From the NCBI RefSeq assembly GCF_018812025.1, contig NC_063058.1, positions 16,888,797 to 16,952,796 of the forward strand: a stretch of DNA of 64,000 nucleotides, in the 5' to 3' direction. Shown piece after piece: positions 12,946-24,879 of the stretch. Every line of letters begins with the position of its first letter. The stretch's first letter is position 1. The stretch is from Megalobrama amblycephala. Taxonomy: Eukaryota; Chordata; Actinopteri; Cypriniformes; Xenocyprididae. Below the pieces are notes generated by a model. That model had not been told where the DNA came from and did not search any database. It was given only the letters and a program-made list of their open reading frames with translations. The translations under genes and the position numbers were made by a program.

Positions 12946-13277
12946 GTGTGGCGACCAGGGCAGGCGAGAGCCGTGAGGGAATGGCGCGAGGCCGGTGACG
13001 CGAGTGATAACGAGCATCACCTGGGAGACGCACCGGCCTTGAGTCTCTCACGGAGGAGCTCCAGGAGCATAAAAGGAGGAGCGACGACCGTAAAGGACGA
13101 GAGAGGACCAGGCCTGGACTTTATTTTATGTTTTATTATGTTTGTGTGGCCGGCAGACGTCCGCGAGGGTCTGCCGGCATTACTTTCGTTTTGTTCTTTG
13201 TTTATTTTATATTAATGTTTGGTTCAACGTTCGCCGGTTCCCGCCTTCTTCTTCACACATCTACGAACTGTGTTACA
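12946..13277 (+). mobile_element. Solo LTR of a retrotransposon (Gypsy-like), about 332 bp
   Basis: GC-rich, CpG-rich sequence starting GTGTGGCGACCAGGGC and ending GTGTTACA, with a TATA-like GCATAAAAGG box at about 13067. It is bounded by a 4-bp direct repeat, GTCT (12942-12945 and 13278-13281). The flanking MITE sequence reads continuously once the LTR and one GTCT are removed. No internal retroelement genes are present. Confidence 0.7.
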
Positions 13278-13329
13278 GTCTAAAGTGGACTACCGAAATA
13301 AAGTGTTAGTGTCATTTTTTGCATTTTTA

Positions 13330-13870
13330 TTTCAATGTCAGTGAAAAAAGTTGACAAATTAGCATTTCAAAAGGTCACAGGTCAAGTCTTTCCAGCTAGT
13401 AAACGTAACGTGATGTTTACCAAAATGATTGGCCACTTGAGTGGACGATATACGTTGTTAAATCCTTTGATTTACAAGTATCAGTTGTGCAAAAACCTCT
13501 AGTGTCGGACTGGTGGGCAAGTGACGGTCCTTGCTGAATTTATTGTTATCAGCATCCCAGGCATCATCCGCCCCCCTCTTGTCCGTATTCAGAGGGGGAA
13601 GTCCAAAGGTGGAATTTTGATCCAGGCCATAGAGTGCCATAGCCAGGAGCAATTCCTGCTTTGTCTCCACTGGCATTCGACTTAAAAATAACTTTCCCAC
13701 AGTTTGTGTCTCGTCCAGATATGGGCCGGTGCAGGCCAAGCTGTTTTGTTGGATGGAAGCTTTGGGGTTTTGCTCAGGGGGTGTAGGGAGCCCCTTTGGT
13801 ATGTGACTCAAATATAAATTCCCATTAGACAATCATCTGATAGTTTAACTCAAATGCTTTTTTGATATAC
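13330..13870. promoter_or_regulatory. Candidate conserved non-coding element containing a long open frame
   Basis: Repeat-free and GC-balanced. The minus strand is open for 125 codons (13832-13458) but the frame starts at TTG, not ATG. It has no recognisable domain and no strong splice sites, though an AG lies just upstream at 13837-13838. It could be an enhancer or, less likely, an unknown exon. Confidence 0.35.
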
Positions 13871-14600
13871 AAAGTAAGGCTGTGATATATGTGAGTCGAC
13901 ACTTGCAGTTCTAAAATGGGAATGAGAAGTAACTGGCAGCAATGCAAGTATCACTCCTTTCCGAAATAATTATTGTTATATATTGTCTGCATTTAGTTTA
14001 ATAGTCCCATAATGGAAAAGAGTGCATTTCAATGCTGTCTTATGCTTTAGTACAGTCTGTTGCAGCTTTATGAAACAGACGCCATGACCGTACGCATTTT
14101 AAACACGTGGGGAATTGTGTGGAACTAATGACGGTGTGTCTACATCAGGTTTAACACCATATCACATTTCGCAACAGGAGATAAGAGGACTGCTGCGTAT
14201 TTTAGTCAAAAATAATAAGGTGGCTAGTTTGTGTATTTATTTTTATTTTTATGTACTATGCTATACATTGTAGATGATTTTATATAGTGACATATACTTC
14301 AAGTATTAGGTTTTAAATATGTTCATAAAGGGTCAATCTGACCATTCAAATTTCAATGATGTGAAATCTGAAAATATATTCATAATTTACTTTTATTTAT
14401 TCATAGTTATTAATATATATTCAGCATTTACATTTACTTTATATTCAGATTTACAAATAAATATTTTCAAAATTATAACTTTTATATTTAGGATTTATAA
14501 ATATACGTTCAGATTTCAGATAATTGATTTCTTGATATAATATATATTACATATATACAGTAGTGGCCAAAAGTGATGTTCGACCTAAGAAAAATTGTAA
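13871..14600. other. AT-rich spacer
   Basis: Mostly A/T with no feature seen; the frame at 14319-14540 is compositional. Confidence 0.5.
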
Positions 14601-14609
14601 GCTGTAGTT

Positions 14610-14611
<2 letters not shown>

Positions 14612-14647
<36 letters not shown>
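14612..14647. repeat. (AT)n microsatellite
   Basis: About 18 AT units. Confidence 0.9.
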
Positions 14648-14649
<2 letters not shown>

Positions 14650-14739
14650 AAAAACTTATGTATAACAAAATATTTTTACACTTTCCCTCTACGTTTACAC
14701 AAAAGCCTGCAATGATGACTTTAAAATGAGCTTTTTTTG

Positions 14740-15320
14740 TGCGTCTCTAGTGGCGGATCAAGCAGTGACCATCAGGTCCAAACCCCACAGGTAGCCTTTC
14801 AGAGAGGTTGTATAGAGATGTACCAGAGCACAGATAATAAGTATTGATCACCGAAGAATGTACCTTATTGTTGTGAAAAGATTGTTCACAGCCAGGCATA
14901 AAGAGTAACACTACTTCAAAAAAAGGGTGTCTGTGTAAGTAGGTCCGCCTTCTATTTTGTGGAAGATTTTTGAGCCCCATTGTAAGCTGAGGATGATTTT
15001 AAATGTGTGGCTAAGATAAACTTTCCCATTGTCATTAATGAGGACGGCTAATACTGAGTGACAAGTGCATTTGGAGAGGGAGAAAAAAGAGCCGTTAAAT
15101 TTGTCAAAGCAGATCATTTCAACTGAGCAAACTTAAGGCCTTTGGGGGGTGTTTTTTATTCTCATGAAGCCGTAGCCTTGAACCATTTTCAGAACATACA
15201 GAAAAAGCAGAGAAATGCTGGAAGAATCCTGTCTATTTTTGCTGTGTCAAGAGAAATTAGTACATTTTGGCCATGCTGAAATCTGCTGGGCCTGAGGTGT
15301 ATACCTTTTTGTCCCATGGA
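14740..15320. promoter_or_regulatory. Candidate conserved non-coding element
   Basis: About 580 bp of repeat-free DNA with TCATTAATGAGG and GGCTAATACTGAGTGACA, dense homeodomain cores of the kind common in developmental enhancers. No credible exon. Confidence 0.4.
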
Positions 15321-15591
15321 CCCTTTTCATATTTTTGAGGTTCTCAGAAGCGTATCATAGTTGGGGTAAACTAATGGTGAACAGGAGATAACAGCAAATA
15401 TAATTTTTATATTGCCATTTGCTCCAATAGCAAAAGAAAAAATCCATGATAGCTTTTTCACGACTTTCAACAGAGGTAATGATCTGAAATCACTCCTTCA
15501 TCAGTTGTATTTGAAACACTCACGCAGCACATTAATTCATATTTTGTCATTTACTGCCAAGGTAATTTAACACAAAGTATAGCATTATAAA

Positions 15592-16883
15592 CAGTTTCGG
15601 GGAAAGTTACTTTTAAAAGTAAAGCATTACAATATTGCGTTATTCCCTAAAAAAATAAATGTGATACTTAGTTACTTTTTAAGGAAAGTAATGCGTTACA
15701 TTATTTTTGTGTTACTTTTTCTCATCTGGGCTGGGTTTTGTAAGTTTTATTTTTGGCAAATATAAATTCCCTTTCAATCTAAAAGTGAAATTAATAAGCC
15801 TCAGGTTGAAGGAAATGCAAATTCACACCAATACACACCTGTATGCTCACATTTAGTCTAGAACTAGTCTATAATAACCATCATGTTCACACAGCGCACA
15901 CAACGCCTCTACACTTACTCCCGATTTCTTTAAACATGCGGACAGGAGAGATGTCAGTCAATAAATGGGAAAACAAAGTAACTTGTGTTACTTATTTGAA
16001 AAAGTACACTGTAAAAAAAAATCCCAGTAAAATTTACGGTAAAAAAACGGCAGCTGTGGTTGCCAGAACTTTACCGTAAAAAATACAGTAGCAACGTAAA
16101 AAAAAAATCTGTTAAATTTACGGTAAAATAACGTATTTCATTAACTGGTATAATGTTAATTTACCAACCTAATGAAGTACTAATATCTGTTTTGTACCTT
16201 TATAATACACTGACAGTCACCAAACACAGTGGTGATGAGAGTCACATGATGAATCAAAGTTCATCACAAGCAGCTTTTCCACAAGCTGAGAAGGACAGCA
16301 CTAATATATAGAAGGTGCACACAGTGTCATTCACACACACACTAAACACCATCATGGTAACATGCATGAAATTTTAAAAATGCAATAAACATTAATTTAA
16401 CAACATTAGATGTAACATAAAACCCTAATGTACATAACTGATTAGAAAAAAAATGAGAAAAACAAAGAAGAAACAGAGTTATTTCAACGAAAATATATCA
16501 AATGTGAAGTGTCACGCAGGGAATTGTGGGAATGTCAATTTACGGTTTTTCACTGTAAATTTTTTACAATGAATTGTTATTTTTCACTTCCAAAACTGTG
16601 AATTTAACGGTATTTTACCGTAAAATTACATTAAATGTACCGTTAGATCTATTACAGTTATTCACTGTATATAGTACGGAAACTTTCTATAAACCAATTG
16701 ACAGTTTTTCACCGCAGCATTTTTACAGTCTTTTACTGTTAAAATCACGGTCATTTTTTACAGTGTAGCTCAAAAGATATTTTGTTGTAAATTTAAAAGT
16801 AGTGCATTACTTTACTCATTACTTGAAAAAAGTAATCTGATTACATAACTCGCTTTACTTGTAATGCGTTACCCTCAACACTG
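15592..16883. mobile_element. Outer foldback MITE, split by a second MITE
   Basis: The left end CAGTTTCGGGGAAAGTTAC...AAAGTAATGCGTTAC pairs with the right end ...CTTGTAATGCGTTACC..CAACACTG. A second foldback element occupies 16006-16766. Confidence 0.75.
16006..16766. mobile_element. Inner foldback MITE with ACACTGTAAAAA ends
   Basis: The left terminus ACACTGTAAAAAAAAATCCC and right terminus TCATTTTTTACAGTGT form inverted repeats. TTTACGGTAAA motifs are dispersed through both arms. Frames at 15843-16079 and 16574-16768 are repeat translations. Confidence 0.85.
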
Positions 16884-16899
16884 GTTATAAATATATAAT

Positions 16900-17900
16900 T
16901 TAAAATTTTAATAGTCAAATTGTCATTTCTCATGAACCCGTGTGAAGCAGGAAACAGTAGTTTTTGCTACATGCTAAAGACCTTTTGATACTATATAATC
17001 CTAACCTGTTGATGAATAGACTGAGACGATAAATTTGCCCATCCTGTTTTTTGAAACCATTTTCACTTTTTTAAATTTCTGTTTTACTTCTTTACTCACT
17101 CCCTGTGGCACCTCTGACACTTTTCTCTAGTTTATGCTAGTCGAGCCACAACAGATGCTAATGCAAAAGCCACTGTGTCCCTTTTAGCATATCTCTGCCA
17201 CATTTCCACAGCTCCCAAGTCTCTGCCCTTAATTCAATCTGTTAGACTATTCATGTGATAACTATCTGAGGAGTATATGAGAGACTTCTTGCAAGCAAGC
17301 CATTCCCTTTTCATGAAACCCATCACTTTTAGAGCTCACCGATATCAAAATAAGATGTCTTATCTAATCTTAGCATTTTTTTTTTTTTTTTTTTTTGTGA
17401 AATCGCAAATGCCTTTGAATTACAAACTAAACAGAAATGCTAACTAAATCACAACTTTTTCGAACATCTTGCCTTACCTTTCATTCCCCAGCTTTGAAAA
17501 TTGATGCCTATTTGGCAGATGCCAAAGCTCTTAGCCGACACATTGTGCAAGAAAATATGACAGGTCTTAATTATCAGTAATGAAGCAGGAATAAGCTGCA
17601 CACTTAGATATAATATTCTAAACGACCTTTCGGGGGCTAGGAGTGATGATTAAAGGTATCCGTTTCATGAATCATGCCTCATTTAGTCGCTACTCTTTTG
17701 TGTTGGCTAATGAGCGTAGGGCGACGTTTTTAAGTTGGACGTGTAAATGGTTGGAAAGTGTAAAAGCTGATTAAACTGATTTAGTGTCTTGAGACCGGCC
17801 GAACATTAGTTTAGAGGAAGCTGCTAGCCGTCTTTATCACAGGTTTCTTATAGAGCTGATAAGGACTCTGCTGTCTCATGCTGTTTATTTTATTAGCATA
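16900..17900. promoter_or_regulatory. Candidate conserved non-coding elements
   Basis: Two islands (about 17100-17330 and 17470-17720) of repeat-free DNA with TAATTATCAGTAATGA, GCTAATGC and TTAATTCAAT homeobox-type motifs, separated by a T run (17371-17394). No gene. Confidence 0.35.
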
Positions 17901-18350
17901 CTCAGAGATTAGCATGGGCTTGGGAGAAAAAATTTACTTAGCTCTTTGTTTTCATGTAATGACAGTTTTTAAATGCAATATAAATTTATTATTATTGTGG
18001 AACGTACGCCTGACTCTGCGTATGAGTTTCCCAGGTGTATTTGAAGGCAGCATAAGGCACAATCAGCACATTATAGCGCATTCAAGTCATGTCAGAATGA
18101 TTGTGTTTATGACACATGAACTTATCGATCTTTATAATCTTAATCATTTTTTGTCAAAGTAGAGCTGAAAACCTTGCTGTATGAAAAGATACATCTCCAA
18201 TGTGCTCCTATCAAAGTGATTTGGACGCACCTGACATCGTAATTACGACTTTGCAACTCGTCTATACGAACTTTCCAAGAAGACTTCAACGCACCATTAG
18301 TTTAGCTAGCTTCAAAATTTCATAGTTGAAAAAAGTTTTAGAGGTTTAAA
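17901..18350. other. Unassigned spacer
   Basis: AT-rich unique sequence. The 94-codon frame at 17878-18162 has no family signature or splice context. Confidence 0.4.
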
Positions 18351-18352
18351 GC

Positions 18353-18691
18353 TATGGAAGCTTGTTTCTGCCATGGAATGAAAAAATCAAAAAGGTACAG
18401 TAATTGCATGTCACGAGTTATAAAGTCAGAATTGTAAGATATAAAACTCACAATTGCGACAAAAAAAAAAATCATAATTGTGAGTTTGGCTTTATTTCTC
18501 ACAATTCCTTTGTAATTACGAGTTTATAACTCACAAATTTTGTGATATCCTCAGAACTGTATGATATAAACTCACAATTGGGAGTTATAAAATCCGAATT
18601 GTGAGAGATTATCTCAGAAAAAAGAATTATGAGATAAAAAGTTACAATTACCTTTCTTATTTTTTATTCCATGGCGGAATCAAGTTTCCAT
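18353..18691. mobile_element. Foldback MITE with ATGGAAGCTTGTTTCTGCCA ends
   Basis: The ends ATGGAAGCTTGTTTCTGCCATGG and the complement of 18662-18691 are inverted repeats. The interior consists of palindromic CACAATTGCGA / TCAGAATTGTGA units. Related to the element at 32195-32820. Confidence 0.8.
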
Positions 18692-20198
18692 TTAAAGCAG
18701 AAGCACTTTGCAGTAGAAATGCATAGAGACTGTGTTTTGTTCCAAAACCGAGAAGATGTGGGATGTTACATGACTGTTAGCAAACTTGCTAAAGCTCTTT
18801 GAGGTCTGGAGGCTTGAGTGTGGGGCTGTGCTGTAAAATTCCCTCAGTATCTACCTTCTAACCACCCCCATCAGCCCCAGCTGCCTCTACACGAAGATGC
18901 CAAAGGGTTCAGCTGTGGCTTTGGGTAACCAGCATGAAGCTTCACAAAACTCTTGGTAGTTGCGTGCAACTAAGTATGTGGTCTTCACTTTAGTTTTAAA
19001 GATGTGTGCCAGTGTAATTCTGTATATTATGCATAGATGATAAGAAGGATACATACGTTTATTTTTAAAGGTTTTTCTCCTTTGCATTGTAAAAATACAA
19101 CTTTTATTTAGCAGTCTGTTAACTCACCTAGAATATAAAGCATCAAAATATGCTATGGTAATATAGTATTCATTCATTTTCTGGCAGAACAATGTTGTTT
19201 TTCATTACTGGAAAACACTAGCTGAACAATTAAGCCTGCGTTGATTAAGATGTAAATTCTTTTTAATTAGAATGTAAATTCATACATTTATATGAAGACA
19301 TCAACTGTCAACGTTCCATGTGATATCTGTTTTTTTTTTGTTTTTTTTTGTTCAGCCCACCGCCTGAATGAAGCTTTCATCGTTCATTTACGATGCTAAA
19401 ACAATTTTGCTCTCCCTTTTGTTCCTCGATTCCTGCGTTCCCTTTTGACATTACTTTTGTTTGTATTGGCGCTTGCATCCCATGCAGTAGTGCCTTGGGA
19501 CTCCAAGGAAATTTGGAATGAAAATTGAGTTCATTCAGTGTGCACCAATTACTTCTGCTGAATATTTCTCAATGCAAATCAAGCCTGTGCTCATGAAAGG
19601 TCCACATGTATTTGAAATAATTAATTTTCTCCTCTTTGGGAAGCTTGCAACAGAGCTTCTAATGTTTTGTTGTGTCTTTATACAGTGTATACGTGCGCGC
19701 ACACAAACTTATTCATTGACAGCCATGTCAATATTTCTTTTGTCTTGTCTATTTCATTTCCATTTTTAATTGTGGGGTGTATATCATACAGTAAATGTTA
19801 AACACAATGAGCAAAATTGGCTATCTTAGATACTCTGGGGATGGAATACGGTTTTAGCCAGATCAGGATTATTTGGCGAAGTTAATGGATGTTGGCTGTC
19901 TCAGGGTATGTTTTGTTGAGCTGCGGTGCACGTGTTTAGGACAGAGAGTGGGGAGGTGGTGTTGATTCCCTGGCTGAACCCTGGGCCTGAGCTGGAGAAG
20001 GACAGCCCCAGGGCGGACAGCCCGATCAGGGTTAATCTGGGCTGGGGCCTGCCTCTAAGCCTTCTGGAGCTGACAGGGTGAGAGCCAGAGGCATCCTCTC
20101 TTTCCTTCACTATGTATATGTGGCCTTATTTTTTGAAGATATATTAATGTATGTGTGTTATATGGGATTTTTCTGTCTCTGTTTTAATGTCCAGATCC
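18692..20198. other. Unassigned sequence with a GC-rich patch at 19860-20110
   Basis: 18780-18930 and 19860-20110 are GC-rich and repeat-free; the latter carries a 69-codon minus-strand frame with no recognisable domain. Possible conserved non-coding DNA. The remainder is AT-rich. Confidence 0.3.
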
Positions 20199-21575
20199 TG
20201 GATGGATGGATGGATGGATGGATGGATGGATGGATGGATGGATGGAGATATTGAGTAAAAGGATGGATGGATGGATTTGTGGTTGGATTTTTTCTTAGAT
20301 AAAAAGATGGGCAAAAAGATGGATGGATGGATGGATGGATGGATGGATTCTTAGATATTGGGTAGATGGATGGATGGATGGATTGGATTGGATATTGAAT
20401 AAAAGGATGGATGCATGGATGGATGGATGGATTAGTGGTTGGATTTTTTTCTTAGATATTGGGTAAAACATGTATGGATGGATGGATGGATGGATGGATG
20501 GATGGATGGATGGATGGATGGATGGATGGATGGATGGATGGATGGATGGATGGATTGGATTGGATTGGATATTGGGTAAAACGATGGATGGATGGATGGA
20601 TGGATGGATGGATGGATGGATGGATTAGTGATTGGATTTTTTCTTAGATATTGAGTAAAATATGGATGGATGGATGGATGGATGGATGGATGGATTGGAT
20701 ATTGAGTATATGGATGGATTGATGGTTGGATTTTTTTCTTACATATCGGGTAAAAAGATGGATGGATGGATTTTTTCTTAGATATTGGGTAGATGAATGG
20801 ATGGATTGGATATTGAAGGATGGATGGAAGGATGGATGGATGGATGGATGGATGGATGGATGGATGGATGGATTGGATATTGAGTACATGGATGGATGAA
20901 TGGATGGATGGATGGATGGATTGGATATTGAGTAAAAGGATGGATGGATTGGATATTGAGTAAAATGATGGATGGATGGATGGATGGATGGATGGATGGA
21001 TGGATGGATGGATGGATGGATGGATTGGATATTGAGTACATGGATGGATGGATGGATGGATGGATGGATGAGTAAAAGGATGGATGGATGGATGGATGGA
21101 TGGATGGATGGATGGATTGAATATTGAGTACATTGATGGATGGATGGATGGATGGATGGATGGATGGATGGATTGGATATTGAGTACATGGATGGATGAA
21201 TGGATGGATGGATGGATGGATGGATGGATGGATGAGTAAAAGGATGGATGGATTGGATATTGAGTAAAAGGATGGATGGATGGATGGATGGATGGATGGA
21301 TTGAATATTGAGTACATTGATGGATGGATGGATGGATTGGGTATTGAGTAAAAGGATGGATGGATGGATGGATGGATGGATGGATGGATTGGATATTGAG
21401 TACATGGATGGATGGATGGATGGATGGATGGATGGATGGATTGGATATTGAGTATATGGATGGATTGGTGGTTGGATTTTTTTCTTACATATCGGGTAAA
21501 AAGATGGATGGATGGATTTTTTCTTAGATATTGAGAAGATGGATGGATGGATGGATGGATGGATGGATGGATGGT
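20199..21575. repeat. 1.4-kb TGGA tetranucleotide array with interspersed TTGGATATTGAGTA spacers
   Basis: Long GGAT/TGGA runs alternate with a TTGGATATTGAGTAAAAGGA spacer. A GGTTGGATTTTTTTCTTACA landmark recurs at about 20725 and 21472, so the array has internally duplicated by about 750 bp. Frames reading HPSIHPSI or GWMDGWMD are repeat translations. Confidence 0.95.
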
Positions 21576-21759
21576 GTGTGTTTGGGTGGGTGGTTGGGTA
21601 AATAGTGTAATGTAGCAGTAATGTAATGTTGCTTTCATTGATACATTTCCTCATATTTTAAAATCAGACTTTTGATGACTATGATCCTCTTGATACTACT
21701 CACTGCGGTTTATCTGATCTCATTTGTTTGTTTGAGGGTATTGCAGTCTCTCATTACTT

Positions 21760-21764
<5 letters not shown>

Positions 21765-21793
<29 letters not shown>
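21765..21793. repeat. (TG)n microsatellite
   Basis: About 14 TG units. Confidence 0.9.
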
Positions 21794-21796
<3 letters not shown>

Positions 21797-21978
21797 GATG
21801 TGGCACAACCTTGCTCTTGCTCTTCCAAATCCCTCTCTGGCCCCTCTAAGCTAACTTGTTGACTAACAAGTTGTGGCTCTTTTCTCCTCTCGGCACTTGG
21901 TTCAAGACAACTACTTGAGACGAGAGGGGAACATTTATCCTAGAGGCCACTTGTGGCTACTCAAGCAGAAAGCCGTAA

Positions 21979-21979
<1 letters not shown>

Positions 21980-22028
<49 letters not shown>
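21980..22028. repeat. (CT)n microsatellite
   Basis: About 24 CT units, with a second short CT run at 22379-22392. Confidence 0.9.
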
Positions 22029-22032
<4 letters not shown>

Positions 22033-22600
22033 ATCTCTCTCCGCAGCATTCCACATTTTTAATGAGTTTCTTCACAAACACTCTAGGGCTGCCTATTCTC
22101 TCTCTAGTACTGGCTAAAAGGGGATTTGTCCTAATTAAGAAGGCTGGACATGTATGTGATAGCCCACAGTGCCCACACATTACTTTTTAATCACCTTTAG
22201 TTCGCAAAACTTTCGGAAGCCAATTATGACCAACATTTATTTATTTTTTAATTTTGCATTTTAATCTTTTTTTTAGTTTGTTTGTTTTTCAGGTTTAATA
22301 GCATCCTGACAACATTCCTTGTTTTTTTCCCCTACATTTTGTCACCAACTGAACTTATATGCAAGTGGAAAAGCATTTCTCTCTCTCTCTCTCGTTCTCT
22401 CAAATTCAGCTTTCAAAGAGCTTTTTGTTTCAAAGTTTTTCAAGTCTCTTGAAGTGAGATTACCCCTTCTTGTTTGTATTTGTGTGTCTTTCTCTCTCCC
22501 TCCGTGAAAAGAAGCGGTCCCTCATCTGTCCCTCCGCAATTACCCCATGGTACTCCTCCATGCATGCGACAACGCTTTTGAAATGGCCCTCTTTTCTCTC
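22029..22600. other. Unique sequence adjacent to a candidate enhancer block
   Basis: Repeat-poor, with GCTAAAAGG and CTAATTAAGAAGG homeodomain-like motifs around 22110-22145. Possibly the flank of the next conserved block. No gene. Confidence 0.3.
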
Positions 22601-23380
22601 TTCGAGCTATATTTCATTGTTGACGCTAGTGGGCTGTGTCTATGTATTTAGAGGGTAATTGGTGGGAGATACAAGGAGCCAGTGAAGTACATCCACTTAT
22701 CTCACTTCTCTTTTTTAGCCCGCCCGAGCATCTCGGTGAGCGGGACAAAATGCCCATAATGTCTGTTTTATACCTAGGTGGACAAACACAATCAAGGGCT
22801 GGTTCGGCATTGTCCCCGCCGCTGTTTGAAATAGTCTCCGAGTGCATCATTTGTGCCAGGGCTGGCTGCGGGCCCTCCAAGACGCCAACCTTTTGAAAAC
22901 CCCCTCCCTCCCATCACTGAATGGCATAATCTAATGATTTCACTTACACCTCCCTTATTTAACACTGTCATGGAAAGCAAGGAATCAGCCATTTATAATT
23001 TACATGTCATTTGCTGCCTCATATTGTGTGAAATTTAATTACGGCCCCGCTCCGATTGTGGCCGGTGCTCGTTTGTCTCTGGCGGGGCTCACAATGCGGC
23101 ATTGATGTGAGCCGGGGCGGCGCTGGCTGTGTCTCTTTTTATCTCATCACCTTCTGCTGTAGCCTTCAAGTCTGCTTGGTCCCTTCCTTTCAGTCCTTTG
23201 TGAGGAAAATGAGAGAAGTTGACCCCTCATTTTCATTTAAAAATCCAAGGCCCGTCATATAAAAGATTCACGTTCTTTTGAAAGGATCCCATTCAGGGCT
23301 TTTAGTACAATGGAATAAACTGATATTTTTTTGCGCAGAAAGCGATTAACGCTCTTAATCGTGCCTTAAAGATTTTTCGA
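22601..23380. promoter_or_regulatory. Strong candidate conserved non-coding element (pax6 downstream region)
   Basis: The longest GC-balanced, repeat-free block in the 3' flank. It includes TGCCTCATATTGTGTGAAAT, ACATGTCATTTGC, AATTTAATTACGG and GCGATTAACGCTCTTAATCG, a dense homeodomain, Pou and Sox-like grammar. Several overlapping short frames exist on both strands with no codon preference, as expected for non-coding conserved DNA. Confidence 0.5.
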
Positions 23381-24020
23381 AACTTTTGACTATGAGTGAA
23401 AGCGGCTAGTCACAGGTGCTTGACTAACTAGCGCAGACGTTGTTCGCTGTTTAGTGACGTCAACTTTGTCTCTGTGTGTGTGTTTATGCGAAGGAGAAGG
23501 AGGAAACTTCAAGGGAAAGGGAGGGTTTCTTTTCGGGCTCCAGCCTTCGGAATCTCTAATGGCTTATTATTCAACATTTTAGTCAGTTTCTGAAAGTTTC
23601 CTTTAAATCAAAGGCGCCGCCACGCTGTAATTGCAGGCTGCTCGGCCTCCTGCGGAGCGATTCATATGACTGTAATCCACCTGACAACTCAGACTCTGCT
23701 TTGAGCTGGCAGCCGGCCCGTTTCTCAGCCAAACACTAAAGTCTGAATTAGGAGGATGAAGAGGATAATTATTAGATTCAGAAACAGTTTCCCAGCAAAG
23801 AAAACTGTTATTCACGGCTGGGAAATGTGCTTATGACATTCATTGTAGAGTGGTTTCTTGCTTTTGGTGTATGATGTTGCAGTGAGGAGAGGTTTACTGA
23901 AAACAGCAAGCTGGAACGCTAATGGCCGAGGCCTTTGTGAAAGGGTGTTGAGAGATACAGAAAGGGAGAGAGAGAAAGGGTTGGGGTTGCGCTGCTTGGG
24001 GTTGGATTACAAATCAAAAA
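23381..24020. promoter_or_regulatory. Candidate conserved non-coding element
   Basis: Repeat-free continuation with GGCTGCTCGGCC and TGAATTAGGAGG motifs near 23640-23760. No exon signals. Confidence 0.35.
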
Positions 24021-24420
24021 TTGCTGAAGTGGAATAACAGCATTCCACTGAGTTTTTGATGCTCACACATCCATTTCTCAAAATACTTTGCAAAATTTTT
24101 ACTCATCCTGCATCATTGGTTCACTGTGTTTTTGTTAAAATTTTAATGAGAAGCTTTGGTTCAGAGTCACATACATTATTTATTTGCTATGGCGGATGTT
24201 GCACGGTTCATGAAAAAAGTGTAATTTCTGTACAAACAAATGACTGTTTCCGAGCAGGTTTCCTGTAGTAACACTTGCATAGTTTGTGATTGGTTGGTCA
24301 AACAGATAGCTCCGCCCAAAACCCACGCCATTGGTTGAGCCACTGTTGCTATGCTGTGGCTGGTCGGATGTTTATACGAACAGAGCAATGTTTTGATAGC
24401 ACCACTGTGTTTACGCTGTA

Positions 24421-24879
24421 GTTCAAAAGTCTGGGGTCGGTATGTTTCTTTTTCTTAACAAATTAATCTTATTCATCAAGGATGCGTTAAATTGATCATA
24501 TGTTAGTGAAGACATTTATGTTACAAAAGATTTCTGTTTAAATAATTGCTGTTCTTTCGAACTTTCTTTTCATCAAAGCATCCTGAAAAAATGCATCACT
24601 GTTTCCACAAAAATATTAAGCGTCACAACTGTATTCAACATTGATAATAATAAGAAATGTTTTCTGAGCACCAAATCAGTGTATTACAATGATTTCTGAA
24701 GGATCATGTGACACTGAAGACTGGAGTAATGATACTTTTGCATCACAGGAATAAATTATATTTTAAAATATAATTTCACAATATTACTGTTTTTACTGTA
24801 TTTTGATACACTTTGTGAGCATCAGAGACATTAAAAAACAAAAACGAAAAAAAATAAAATAAAAATACCGAACCCAAAC
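24421..24879. mobile_element. Palindromic cyprinid MITE with TTCAAAAGTCTGGGGTC end
   Basis: It starts GTTCAAAAGTCTGGGGTCGG and ends in complementary sequence (TACCGAACCCAAACG). Internal segments (ATCATGTGACACTGAAGACT, CATCACTGTTTCCACAAAAA) match a foldback element that I recall as common in cyprinid transcripts. The arms have diverged. Confidence 0.8.

Larger units (their letters stand above)
12185..13308. mobile_element. Composite nested insertion: outer MITE
   Basis: The outer ends TTACACTTTATTTCGATAGTC (12185-12206) and the complement of 13284-13307 are near-identical inverted repeats. The body (AGTTGCAAAGTTAC, CTACTAATACTGTAATGACT) matches a cyprinid DNA-element family I recognise but cannot name securely. 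It is interrupted by an unidentified insert of about 310 bp (12377-12688), a 170-bp hairpin and a solo LTR. Confidence 0.75.

Noticed and set aside
12710..13215. Overlapping frames of 88-113 codons on both strands
   Set aside because: They lie over a hairpin element and a solo LTR; the frames mirror each other because of the palindrome.
20432..21654. Frames of 233-336 codons reading HPSIHPSI
   Set aside because: Translation of TGGA/TCCA microsatellite in several phases, with no unique sequence.
22626..23262. Six short overlapping frames on both strands as a possible gene
   Set aside because: Mutually overlapping, no splice logic and no domain; better explained as conserved non-coding DNA.
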